Position numbers and translations under genes: made by a program | In this document: positions 28,081 to 38,952 of the stretch, one piece after another | Numbering within the stretch: position 1 is the stretch's first letter | Layout of the letters: every line of letters starts with the position of its first letter | Assembly (NCBI RefSeq): GCF_964355755.1 | Contig: NC_092672.1 | Span: forward strand, 14,008,501-14,072,500 | Reading direction: 5' to 3' | Source: Antedon mediterranea | Taxonomy: Eukaryota; Echinodermata; Crinoidea; Comatulida; Antedonidae | DNA length: 64,000 bases | Notes under the pieces: model-generated | What the model was told of the DNA's origin: nothing | The model's database searches: none | The model's input: the letters and a program-made list of their open reading frames with translations, nothing else

Positions 28081-28834
28081 GTTATAATAATGTACAGATA
28101 TTTGTTGATAAATTTAACATAGATGAATTAAAACAGAATTCTTTTTTAAACATATGTGTAGTTTATTATGGAAAAGTGTAAAACGTAAAAACTGTATCAG
28201 TCCTATCTTTATTTTTTGTTCGATCACTATTTAGACAATATTCACGAATGAAAATAATCGAATTTAATTTGCTTTCAACGAGACTCATCTAAATATGAAC
28301 ACATCCGATAATTGACTGAATTTACCAGGATAAAATATGATACCGATGCGGTCTAATTCCACTGTTAATAATACATTTGTAATTTTAATAATAATAATTT
28401 TTAATGTATTTTCTATTTCTTTCCATAATTACAGATAGGCCTACAGGATAAATCATATCGAGGAGTTAAAATAGTACATCAACCGACGATCCAACAGAAG
28501 CACAAATAATGCTTTCTTAAAACAAAACTAAGTTTAATCCTTAAGCTATTCATTTTATAAGCACGTCTTCCATCATATGACTTGATCGTTTTTTTGTTTA
28601 GTTTTCCATCATTGGCATTCAATCAGTTAAAACATGGACACAACGACAACCTCAATTATCGAGATCCACAAAATGACAACAATGTTGACAACATCCTCGT
28701 TAACACAATACCAACAACATCATATTTACTAAATCGTATTTACAATGGCTTATACAGATATTGTATCATCCAACCGAAACTAACTTTTCTTTGACACACT
28801 CCTCGCTTGTGTATTCGCTCAATGAGAAACATGT
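28081..28834. other. AT-rich interval, 3' side of the receptor gene
   Basis: Probably holds the 3' UTR of the minus-strand receptor. A reverse-strand AATAAA occurs near 28,208. The short plus-strand frame at 28,582 shows no protein-like features. Confidence 0.4.
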
Positions 28835-31637
28835 TTATACTGACGTGCTTTTCGTCAATTGTCGAGAATGTGAATGTGACCCAATGTGTGTAGCATACGC
28901 CTCTTTCCACATATCCATTGTTTGATGATTACACGTGAACGCAATAAACATAAAAAATCCTTGTAGTCCGTTGAGAATTATGAAGATGTACCAAAGAACA
29001 GGTTTATCAGTGTATACAGTGAGGAATACTAAACTCCAAGTCACTCCCATTAAAATCGATAACTGAAGTAAGAAATTTAAAAATCCAATGTTAAATGTTG
29101 TAAACATGTTATGTATTACGGTATTTTAGCACCGCTCAATGATAGATTTCTAAAGTGTCACTATAAGTAAGTTGTCTATGTATGTAAACAGTTAGCAGCG
29201 CCTGCCTAGTGGGACCCAGTTAAGGAGTCTAATATCAATGTATGTAGGCCTATACATACCTTTATATATAATTTGAGTTCATCTTTTCGTTTGTTTCTTC
29301 TTTGATTTTCTTGAACCGCAAATTCGGTGACTCTGTGAACTTTCCAAATTTCTACCACTGTTATCAAGTATAAAACACAATTCAAAGCAATACTAAGTGA
29401 TACTGGAACGCCAAAGGCAAGCAGGAGTGATTGTCTATCCGAAAACCAACAAAATGTTTCTCCTCCGTAACTAAAATCAAATTTACTGCTAAAATGAATG
29501 ACAGTGCACGACATTACGATTATTAAGGGAATTCCCCAGCCATAAAGCAGATATAAGCTCAGCAGATGTCGTTTCTTTGAGGTGTTAATATTAGGTATTG
29601 ATGACTGAGTTCCAAACACTCTTGCTAAATCAAATGCTAGAACGTTGGTCCAAGAAAACAGTGCAAGCCAGAAGAAGTGCATTACAATGGCTGTTGCAGT
29701 GCATAGCTGCCGTGGTTGAGTTATGTAGGCAATAGACAGCATTATCAATTGTGCAAAGAACAATGCTATTATAAGGCATAGGCGACAGATACCGGGTAGA
29801 TTAAGCAGAGAACGAAAACAAAGTTGAGTTAAAATGGACATAAACAGCGATATTAATGATATTACACACACCAATGTATTCAAAACAGTCATAGTGCTGT
29901 CATATGAGAAAATACCTTCAGATGTAACATTAATATGAACGTTCCTTAAAATTCGACATGAAACTTTTGAATCGTCTGTTGTCCAAGTAATCCAATCGCC
30001 ATCTTCAACAAGTGAATGTTGATCCTGTAAAATATCTGGTCCAACGACATTACAAGATGTGATACAAACAAATTTGTCGTCAGCCGATGCTCCACCAACA
30101 TTGCTATTTCTTTGTTCTTTTTTATTAATTTCAGAAATATTAGAGTTACTACCAACTAACAGTGTAATGTCAAATGCATTGTTGTTTTTCGCAAAAAGAT
30201 ATTCGGACTCGGTAACGATTGTTCCATTAACACAACTCAGGCACTGTTGAAAGATTTCGTCATAATACTCATTTTTATTACACATTAGCAATTCTACAGC
30301 ATCATCTTTGAGCAAAACATGAACTTCAAATATTTCTTTGTAAATAGGCTTACCAATATCACCAACATTTTCGTAAACATCAACAATATCACCATCGATG
30401 TGAATTTCGCTGTTAAAAATATCCATCGAAATTTCCAATTGATTACACATTTTGCACATGTAATTTTTATACTTTACATTATTATAAATAACAACGTCGA
30501 GAAAAGCAGTACAGCCCAACATGATATCAGCTTGAAAGTGGAAGAGGCAAGTGTCCACGAGAAACAACGAGCATTTTCGCATCTCGATAGCATCTTTACT
30601 GATTCCTTCAACTACGGACTCTGTCGAATAGTTATAACTTTTCATTTCATTTGTTATGTTATAAGATGTAAAATTATTTGTCAACGTATTGTTGGTAATG
30701 TCCATACTATTACAAATGGCACAGAATTCGTTGGCGTATACATAACCTCTGGGGTCATACACCAAGGTTTCCATTGTTACGTTGAGTATTCCTTCTACGC
30801 ATTTACGTCTGATGTTTTCAATAGTCCACGATGTCCGGCATGTTACTACGGTTAAAATTCCTTCAAAAGATGGCTGGAGGCCCTCAGGATAATTGACACA
30901 ACTCCATCGAGGTTTGGTTGGATCTGCTGAAATTGATAGTTGGTCATTGAAAGACGTTGCCATTGTTTTGAATTTGTAACCATCACCACAGTAGTATAAG
31001 TAGTCGCTGCAACAGTCGCCATAGAATAGACACATATCATCACAGGCACACTTACTTACAATGAATGTCTGACAGCGCTCTCTACAAGAGTTCCACAAGA
31101 ACATTTCTTTAGATGCAAAAGTGATTTTTGTTGAAACTGCAAAAAAAGAAGTTATTAGCGGGCATGTATACCTCCCTGTTATTAGACTCTCATCGTTATT
31201 GAGGACGACGATTGGTGCAACGATACATTAAACAAGTTTAGACCATTGCATTTATTTGAGCAATAAACCAACTAAAGCGGTAACAAGTTAGACTATAGCA
31301 AACAAACAAAACCATTATGCTAATATTCGTTCCAAATTTCCTGATTCTGCTTTAACGATTGAAATCAGTTTACCATAATTGTTATATTCGATGCATTTAA
31401 TTGCATAGTATATTTTGATTTTAAATCATAAAACTGCATTGAAAACATTATCAACATTATGAACAAGTTAATAATCCTACTTTCTTTTCAAATGAGAACC
31501 ATTGCTGTTTTAAAGGCTGCTTTAACAGTTGAAATTGAAAAAAAAATCATTAATTTACCATTTTGTGAACCTCCAACGTCCAAGATAAATAGACAGCATA
31601 TAAAGACGCTCCACTTCATATTCATGCTTTTTCTCAT
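28835..31637 (-). CDS. Class-B/methuselah-like GPCR with somatomedin B domain
   Basis: Three exons splice in frame: 31559-31637, 29260-31136 and 28835-29062 (introns of 422 and 197 bp, all GT-AG), giving 727 aa. Exon 1 encodes a signal peptide starting MRKSMNMKWSVFICC. Residues 44-76 have the eight-cysteine somatomedin B pattern C-x3-C-x7-C-x-C-x3-C-x5-CC-x6-C with YGDCC. A long ectodomain to about residue 440 has scattered cysteines and N-glycosylation sites. Seven membrane segments follow (about 443-695); the exon 2/3 junction lies in TM6 (KLYIK/LSILMGVTW), and TM7 has FIILNGLQGFFMFIAF. The LMGVTW and NGLQG motifs are typical of secretin/adhesion/methuselah receptors. I see no canonical GPS cleavage motif. 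It should be a plasma-membrane receptor; ligand unknown. Exon 1 rests on splice phase and signal peptide fit, so it is less certain than the rest. Confidence 0.85.
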
Positions 31638-32287
31638 TTCATTCAGACAACTTCATCTCACCGACTCGTACTATCAACTATATCAAACAAATGCATATTT
31701 GTATTTTAATCTATGTATTAAGTACCTACATTTAAATGGCACAGATTAATTTAAGACAATATACATGACAGGGGATCTTTTTTATTCTCTCATAATCAAA
31801 CTACTCATGAATTATTTATGATTATTCACCATAAAATCCAATGTCAACAATTATTGGCTTAGTGATATAAGTAGAGATAGTTTAACAAATATTAAGAAAC
31901 CAAACCAACTGGCTGCATCCGGTATTAAATTCATCTGAGTGACGAAATGATACTTTGCAGTTAAGTGATGATTGACCGCATTGATGTTTGTCAGGATGGT
32001 TGATCTAATTTACGATTGGGAATGGGTAAGGCGTTCTTCTGACCTAGGCTTAGTTGTATTGGATGTGCAAACAGTTTCTCACATTCATATTTCAATAAAC
32101 ATAATAAATATCCCTATGCTTAATTTACCTTTCCACAAGGCCGTAGCTTATCTTTTTTAAATGTCAATTATTGTTAAATAACAATTCGACAATTCGAGTG
32201 GATTACACAACGGTTTGCTTCTAACAATAGAACACTGTACCAAGACAGATTCGTTGCGACAAATTGATGCTGTTGTTACAGCCCTTA
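31638..32287. other. Upstream of the receptor gene
   Basis: AT-rich; presumably the receptor promoter and 5' UTR. Nothing distinct seen. Confidence 0.35.
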
Positions 32288-32293
32288 CAGACG

Positions 32294-33345
32294 CAGGCCC
32301 GTAGCCAGGGGGGGTTTTTATGGTTCGGGCGAACCCCCCCTTTACAGCGAACCCCCCTTAACCAACTGCGAACCCCCCATCCCCGACATGCCCAATACCT
32401 CACGCTCATCTCCAAAAATCCTCCAAATACGTGCCCCACAGTACAAAAAGTTGTTTGTAAATTGAAAAATTCGTAAACTTGTTCGTGAACCTTCTTCTCT
32501 GTATGAGCGTCAACTGGTGATACGTGTCTGTAAATTTCTAAAAGCTGCAAATGAATTGCCGATTTTAACCTGAAAAATAAATGTTTGGTCCCTGCATGTA
32601 ACATGATATTGACGCGTCTCATAGCGAGCTGGCGCACGAACGATTCGTACAAAGGACACCGCCAGACAACTGCGTACCTATAATTGTTTAGATCACTGGC
32701 AGTCAGGCAGCATGCATAAAGTATATAGCCTTCCGACGTACATCAATGTGTGACTATGAAGTATAATGTATCATAGAGGATTATAGTGAATATTAATATT
32801 TTACACTATAATATCTATGGTATCAAGTACTGTAGTTCACATTATGGCATCCGATTATTTTTTTCTAGACCACCAGCCGATACGTACTAAAATGTATCAA
32901 TATCACCTATTTACATATTTATATTCCTCAACAAATTGCTGTAAATAAATATTATAGATAGAGCTAGCAAATAGCATTTGCCTTCACCCAGTGTGCTTTT
33001 TTCGGGGCTGCTCCTAGATATACGTTCGCATTGAACTTGAACGCAAAACAAAATACGGAGTAAATGATCAAACAATCGGCGGTTCAGCACAGAGCATGCG
33101 CATCTAACATACGGCAACAAATAGTTATGGTCATTTAAATTATCGACGTGTTTGAGGAGGAGGAAAAAAGTACGATCTTTTTGCTCATTGGTTATATAGC
33201 ATGCTGCACGAGAGTGTCTTTTCCGGCCATCTAGGGGTGTCATTTAACAAAATTCGCTTCGCATCAGGCTGGGGGAGGGGGGGGGGGGTTGACCCAAATA
33301 TTTAGTGTCCGAACCCCCCCTTGACAGATCCTGGCTACGGCCCTG
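32294..33345. mobile_element. Non-autonomous DNA transposon, 1,052 bp
   Basis: The ends are inverted: CAGGCCCGTAGCCAGG on the left and, read in reverse, CAGGGCCGTAGCCAGG on the right. A 6-bp duplication CAGACG flanks it (32288-32293 and 33346-33351). Both ends carry runs of G or C next to GGTTCG/CGAACC words. Inside there is no transposase; the frame at 32,911-33,243 on the minus strand is unrecognised. Confidence 0.75.
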
Positions 33346-33351
33346 CAGACG

Positions 33352-35031
33352 TGTGATCGTTTCAGTATTTTGTACGTACTTTACACATTGAGGTCCGTTT
33401 CATTAGTACTTGTCCACGTTTTCAACGAAGTGGATGTCAACGTGCCCATGAACGTATGATATAATGACCATTAACCTAGTGCGTAATTCCACTGGCGGCT
33501 GCCTAAATCTTATTATTTTTTTGTTTAATGAAATTGAAATGACGAAAATGCATCGATGACGTCACATCACTGCCATATTTGGGCACCTCACACTTTTAAA
33601 CAAATGTGATAGTGTAAATAGAGCTTTAGGCAATCTAACCCCCTACTAAGTCTATGCTTCATTTTATTACGAAAAATTATGTCTTCGAATTAATTTTGTT
33701 TAAAACAAAATGTACTTTTGTTTTAATTAAAGACACTACGTTTTGTATTAGAATACTATTTGAATATACATGATATAAATATGATAATTACCCCACCATT
33801 TTTCCGGTTTAGGTGCTCCTGATAAATAACCTTTAGAGTGATATTTGATAAGGTCATGAGATCTCCTCCATATTTCAACATTTCATTTGGTTGGCGCATT
33901 TGGCGCACCATATTAGGGTGACAGCAGTCAGGCAGTAGTGCACACGCGTACGTACTTATTTGTCCTTTTTTTGTACATGGTGGATCCGCTGGTCGTCCGT
34001 CCGTCGTGTGGTGCAGTGTTGGAGATTATAGATCTAAGAAAGTTGGGTTTTTTTGTAATTTGTTGAATGTATAAGGTAAATTAATTAACTAGGACTAAGC
34101 TACCCACCCTCGTAAGTAGGCTAGGGGTTATGTAATTTGCATTAGGGCTAGGCCTAGCCTACTTACTTAGGCTAGCTAGGATCGGAGGGGAACAGACGAT
34201 CGGGCCCACAGTCTTGATCGTCTTATGCGTTGGGCCCGATCGTCTTACCAGTTGGTCTCGATCGTCCAGTATTTTCAGAACCACGTTGGGACCGATCGTC
34301 TTACCAGTTGGTTCCGATCGTCTTAGGGTTGGGCCCGATAGTATTTTGTGTTATAATTTATTTAAAATAATGTGCCACATTTCATTCCTACCTACTAGCC
34401 TAGCCTAGTGCTTTATAATAGTCTTAGTTCCAACATTCTTTTCTTGCGTAAATTAAGATTTTAATTAAATAAATTTAATTAGGCCCTAATTTTTCTGATT
34501 TTATCATAATTTTTCCCTTATTAACACTGGTTTTAGGAATTTCTTACCAAATACTCGCGATTTATGATTAAATGTGATTGATTTTTATTTTTATTATTGT
34601 GGTGTATGTATTTCCTATTTAATTTTTGCTCTATACAGCAGTCAGTGTGATATAAGTTATAACTTGACTTCTCTCTCGCGACAAAATTAATAGTACATGC
34701 GTGAAACCCAAGCCTAGCCTTTTACTACAGATGCTAGTCAAGTCGCCCCATCGCAAAGTCGCCCCATAATAAATGAAATGAAAAATACAATGTCACCCCA
34801 TTGCAAAGTCGCCCTAACACAGTCGCCCATTATATATTCCATGGTTTTGCTTGGTTTTATTAAATCATGAATGATTGGCATTCAGTACTTATCATCAGTA
34901 CTATATCGCACCTGATTTCAACTAATCTTATCAATTTTATTTCTTTGTATCGCAACATTGCAGCACAATAACTGCCACACTAAAAACGTATACTGTACTG
35001 TAACCTAATTATATTGATTGCTTTTTAACAG
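33352..35031 (+). promoter_or_regulatory. Upstream region and putative 5' UTR intron of mS38
   Basis: No coding sequence seen. A possible non-coding first exon could end at 34075 (ATAAG/GTAAAT) and join the acceptor at 35031; this is inference. The stretch also holds GATCGTC repeats and a short AAGTCGCCCCAT direct repeat (about 34,740-34,830). Confidence 0.35.
34196..34341. repeat. Degenerate GATCGTCTTA tandem repeat
   Basis: The words GGGCCCGATCGTCTTA and CCAGTTGG(T/C)..CGATCGTC recur four or five times with changes, at irregular spacing of 20-50 bp. Confidence 0.7.
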
Positions 35032-35032
35032 G

Positions 35033-36514
35033 ATGTTGAAGTGGGGACATGTAGCACACTACATTGCAGGTTTGTACTACAATTTAGCCATGCTAACCCA
35101 GTGCTTTTGTTAATAAATATCCCACTGCAGCTAGCTGTTAATACAACCCTAAAAGACAATTACTTACTCTTCCCCATTAAGCAACTAAAGAAAACTACTC
35201 TCCACAACATTTTGTTTTAGTCAGTGAGTATTCTCCACTTAAATACCAAGCCCTATCAATTATAATCAAGACACACCAGTATAAAGTGTATATTATACAA
35301 AATAAGATATATTTGGAATGTTAATTGCATTTTGATCAATAAATAAAATTATACTTCTTACAGCGACTTTGTTTTGAGAATGTTTTAATAATTGCGTCAA
35401 CATTGTATTTGCCGTCATATGTCAACACAAGGACAGTTGTTGACGCAATACATGCATTATTGACACATTGTACATTCTTGAGCGTGATCGATTATTTAGC
35501 ATTTTTTATGGAAAAATCGCCTTGACAGGGCTTAGTATTTAGGGTACCTTATTTTTTAAACCATAATATCCATTAAAAAATTATTTAAATAACCTGCAAT
35601 AGGACTACATACAAAATTAAGATTTAAAATGAAATTTGGCTGGGAGTAGCCTAGTGTCATAGAATCATTACAGTCTATGGTTTTTTTACATCATTAATTC
35701 CTTTTATCTTTTCTTCTATTCAGGTGCAAGGCTGGTTAGCACCAACTCTAAAATAATACGCTCCTTTTCAAACTTCCAAACTTCTCAGATTGTAAAGCAG
35801 GTTGCATGTTTCAGTGAAATTCAATCTTGTCCAGTCGCACATAAATATCAACAGAAAAATGTATCACTTAAAAATTATGAAGGGGACTTGTTTAAAGTTG
35901 ACCGGTTGCTATCCAGATTGAGCTTATCACCTACAGAACTTGATGCTAGTTTAGCTTTTATAGTACCAAGTAAAAATCCAATACCAACTACCATCGTTGA
36001 GCCTATACCTACACCGCTACTTGAGTTTCCAAGAGAAGGAAGTCTTAGGCACTTATATGATCCATTAGCAGAAATAAGAGACAACATCTTTGTACCAAGT
36101 TATGATAGATGTGAAAAGAAAGCTAAAAATCGAATAACTAATGAAATACATAGACGTCGACGAAAGATGAATCACCACCAGTATAAGAAATGGCGCAAAA
36201 AGATGAAATTCAAACTGCGAATGATTAAACAAAAAAGGCAAAAGAGGAAGCAAAAGAAATGGGAACGATATTTAGAGGAAATAAAATTTAAAGGGCTTAC
36301 CAAAGAGGAAGGAGAGGCTTATCTGAAGGATAAAGAAGAACGGTTAAAAATATATTTACGATATTTGGGATTTGAAGGAGATGCAGTTAAGACGAATCGA
36401 AAGTTTAAGCCACGGGGTATTCAATATGTAAGAAGACCTAAAAAGATAACAAGAATATTGGAAGAAGGAACAACTGGAAATATTGTACCAACACCATTGT
36501 ATAACAAAAGTTAA
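35033..36514 (+). CDS. AURKAIP1: Mitochondrial ribosomal protein mS38 (AURKAIP1)
   Basis: Two coding exons, 35033-35069 and 35724-36514, join in phase 1 (GCAG/GTTTGT ... TTCAG/GTGCA) to give 275 aa. The start MLKWGHVAHYIAG is followed by a basic, hydroxylated stretch that suits a mitochondrial presequence. The C-terminal third has RRRKMNHHQYKKWRKKMKF and a long Lys/Arg helix (RMIKQKRQKRKQKKWERYLEE), the hallmark of the AURKAIP1/DUF1713 family. In vertebrates that protein is mS38, a structural protein of the mitochondrial small subunit near the decoding site, also reported as an Aurora-A interactor. It is longer than human AURKAIP1 (199 aa), mostly in the N-terminal half. AATAAA lies at 36561-36566. 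An ATG-less start at the internal TTG (35888) is unnecessary given the good splice. Confidence 0.88.
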
Positions 36515-36560
36515 ATTTTCTTAATTTTAATAATCTTGTAATTCGAAGAAACAGTTCAGA

Positions 36561-36566
36561 AATAAA
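36561..36566 (+). terminator. Polyadenylation signal of mS38
   Basis: AATAAA 47 bp after the stop codon. Confidence 0.75.
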
Positions 36567-37277
36567 GATGTTGCAAGTGTAGGCCTATTTCATTTTTTTT
36601 TTTGGTAGATATTTTTCCCTTCAAGATATATTGTTCCCCAAAACATGAAAAATGAAGATTATTGAAATCAGACGTTGAATAGGCCATTTTGTAGTTTTAC
36701 TTTAATAGATAAAAAAAAGTTTGTCATTTTTAAAATAAAGAGACAAAATAAACGGTTAAATTCAACCAAAACCCATTGACTTCCAGTCAGTCAATTTGAC
36801 TATTTTTTGCTCTCAATTACAATTTTTTTCAGGTAAATCCTTTTTTTATTTCTCCAATTTTAGGTGATAGTGTATAGCTATTATGTGACATTAAAATGGC
36901 ATATTCAACAACAAACAATTTTTAATTGTTTTTTTCAGGGGGACAATATATCTTTAAATGTACAGTATGGCTAAAAACAGATTCAATTTTCTAATTTGCT
37001 TCCCCTCGAAAACTGCAGTAAAGCTTTAGATTAATTTTCTTTTCTACCAAGATTCATAGCCCCCCAGTTTGTAGTCAATCTGCCCGTCAACAATGGTTGC
37101 TTGTAATTTGTTTGTATCGGTATTTTCTTCACGCAAATAATCATCTGTTAAATCAGTGCTGTTTACTGTCGCACATAATTGTTCACTTAACAAAATTGAC
37201 GCACGTATATAAATATTTTCTGTCGTATATAATAACTTATACATTTTATAACTTCTGAGTAATTCTATTCGTTTTAC
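36567..37277. other. AT-rich intergenic stretch
   Basis: No gene or repeat recognised; several T and A runs. Confidence 0.4.
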
Positions 37278-37437
37278 TTAAGCTTGGTTCCCACTAGGAC
37301 GGAACGTAATCTCAACCCAAGTAATTTGACCAATCACACGCGATGGATTATCCGAAGTGTCCCTTGTCATTAGCCAATTCGCTTGCGTTGCGCTTATATT
37401 ACTTCCTTGTGCTGCGTCCTGTGGAAACCAAGCTTAA
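37278..37437. mobile_element. Short TTAA-flanked MITE
   Basis: TTAA at both ends (37278-37281, 37434-37437) flanks inverted ends GCTTGGTTCCCACTAGGACG and, in reverse, GCTTGGTTTCCACAGGACG. The interior is about 150 bp and non-coding. The TTAA target suggests piggyBac- or Kolobok-type mobilisation. Confidence 0.75.
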
Positions 37438-37464
37438 TGGTACATTACAAACATTTTTTTTTTA

Positions 37465-37540
37465 TTTACGAATCGAGAATTGAACCGAGGTCTTTGTAGT
37501 CAAGTGTCCAACCGCAAAACTCCGTCCCGGAGATGATTGA
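37465..37540 (-). repeat. Possible decayed tRNA-like SINE head
   Basis: The reverse strand has a B-box-like CGGTTCAATTCTCG about 45 bp after a GGAGTTTTGCGGTTGG A-box-like word, followed by an A-rich tail. The layout resembles the array SINE head, but the match is weak. Confidence 0.3.
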
Positions 37541-38787
37541 CCTGGAATAGTTCTACTAGAAAGTTACTACAGTAAAGCATCACTTATAGTTGAAATACTT
37601 AATGTATTGTGCTGCGCGCAATATTTCTAAATTATAACGTCGATATTCTGTTTAAATGGATGGAGTGGATAAACACACTAGAACTAGTCTACCTCTATAC
37701 GACAAAATGATAAAAGAGACTAAAATGCAAATATATTATAGTAAATTAATATTTAATGAATATGGAATGGAAAATACAACACGAGATTCTGTATATTAAG
37801 TGAGTCGTATAAAATACCAATAAACCACCATTGGTACGGTAAGAGTAATATTCTAAGCAATTCTTTATTCTTACCGCGGATGGATGATTACTAAGTCGAA
37901 TAATAAGGAAACTATTACAAACATTTTAACGGTGAATAAATTTGTCTCATGGATTGAGATCATGGATTGAGAATGCTGCATTCCTGCAGGCTGATTCTAC
38001 TACATCTGGCCTTTGCCTCTACTGTGGTTGGAGGCACAATTTGAACAAAATGATAAAAATATGTGGTTTGTATGTATCCATGCAAAGTAGGAATACCAAA
38101 ACAAGATTACATTTATTAACACATTATTTAGGATAAATGTATAAAATAAACAAAATTCGCATGGCATTCACAGCGCTTTGACGTTGGTTAGAAATTTAAG
38201 TCGGTAATAATTGCAGATAAGCCTACACATTGTTACTATAAATATAATAATTATAAAACCTTAACAACCGAAATATAGAACATGCTTTTTCTATTTTAAA
38301 ACTACGTTACACTAAATGACTATCTACGCAACATCACATTATACTGTACATATACAAACAATTTGTACTAATAGAAAAATGTTGTTAAAAAACTATGTAA
38401 ACTAATTCAATGTGTATATTACAAGTATCCGACGACAAGTTCAATGTCTATGAATGTTTTAGCATCAAGTTGACGCGCCCGTACCAACAAGTTGGCGGAC
38501 GGGCCAAAATGCCTACCATCAATACAACGTTTGTTTGTATCTATATCTGATAACGAATCAACAAATTTGTAATTTTATTTGTTGCTACTGGATTTTAAAA
38601 TTACGTCAATTGTATTAATATTACGTTATGCTTATTACGGTTTAGGAAATCAGCTAAAGCAAAAACAAAATGGCGGCCTGTATTTAAAATATCTTACCCT
38701 ATCAAAACAAAATGTTAACCAGGAATACATTTCTGTAAATTTCCATAAATAAACCGATCGTGGACTAGTATCTGAATTGAAAATTGT
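37541..38787. other. Intergenic stretch
   Basis: No gene supported. A reverse-strand AATAAA at 38788-38793 is a plausible 3' end for the next gene. Confidence 0.4.
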
Positions 38788-38793
38788 TTTATT
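38788..38793 (-). terminator. Candidate polyadenylation signal
   Basis: AATAAA on the minus strand, about 160 bp past the stop of the ten-Cys protein gene. Confidence 0.45.
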
Positions 38794-38952
38794 TGTGACG
38801 TAATTGAGGGCAGTAAAATGATGGGTATGTCGGAAAATATACAACAACACAGCATGGTTTGATACCACCCTAAACAAAATTAGCATAAAACACAAAACAC
38901 AATGATAAAGAATACATGGCCTTAGATAACAAGGGGTGTATTTACATCCTGA

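Noticed and set aside
30319-30855. 178-residue plus-strand frame
   Set aside because: Antisense shadow of the receptor exon, whose frame has clear SMB and 7TM motifs.
31459-31749. 96-residue plus-strand frame
   Set aside because: Overlaps the receptor's signal-peptide exon on the other strand and has no motif.
32221-32652. 143-residue minus-strand frame
   Set aside because: Crosses the left boundary of the 1,052-bp transposon.
32911-33243. 110-residue minus-strand frame in the transposon
   Set aside because: No recognisable domain; likely chance within a non-autonomous element.
38650-38895. 81-residue minus-strand frame
   Set aside because: Lies past the stop of the ten-Cys gene with no motif; AT-rich composition.
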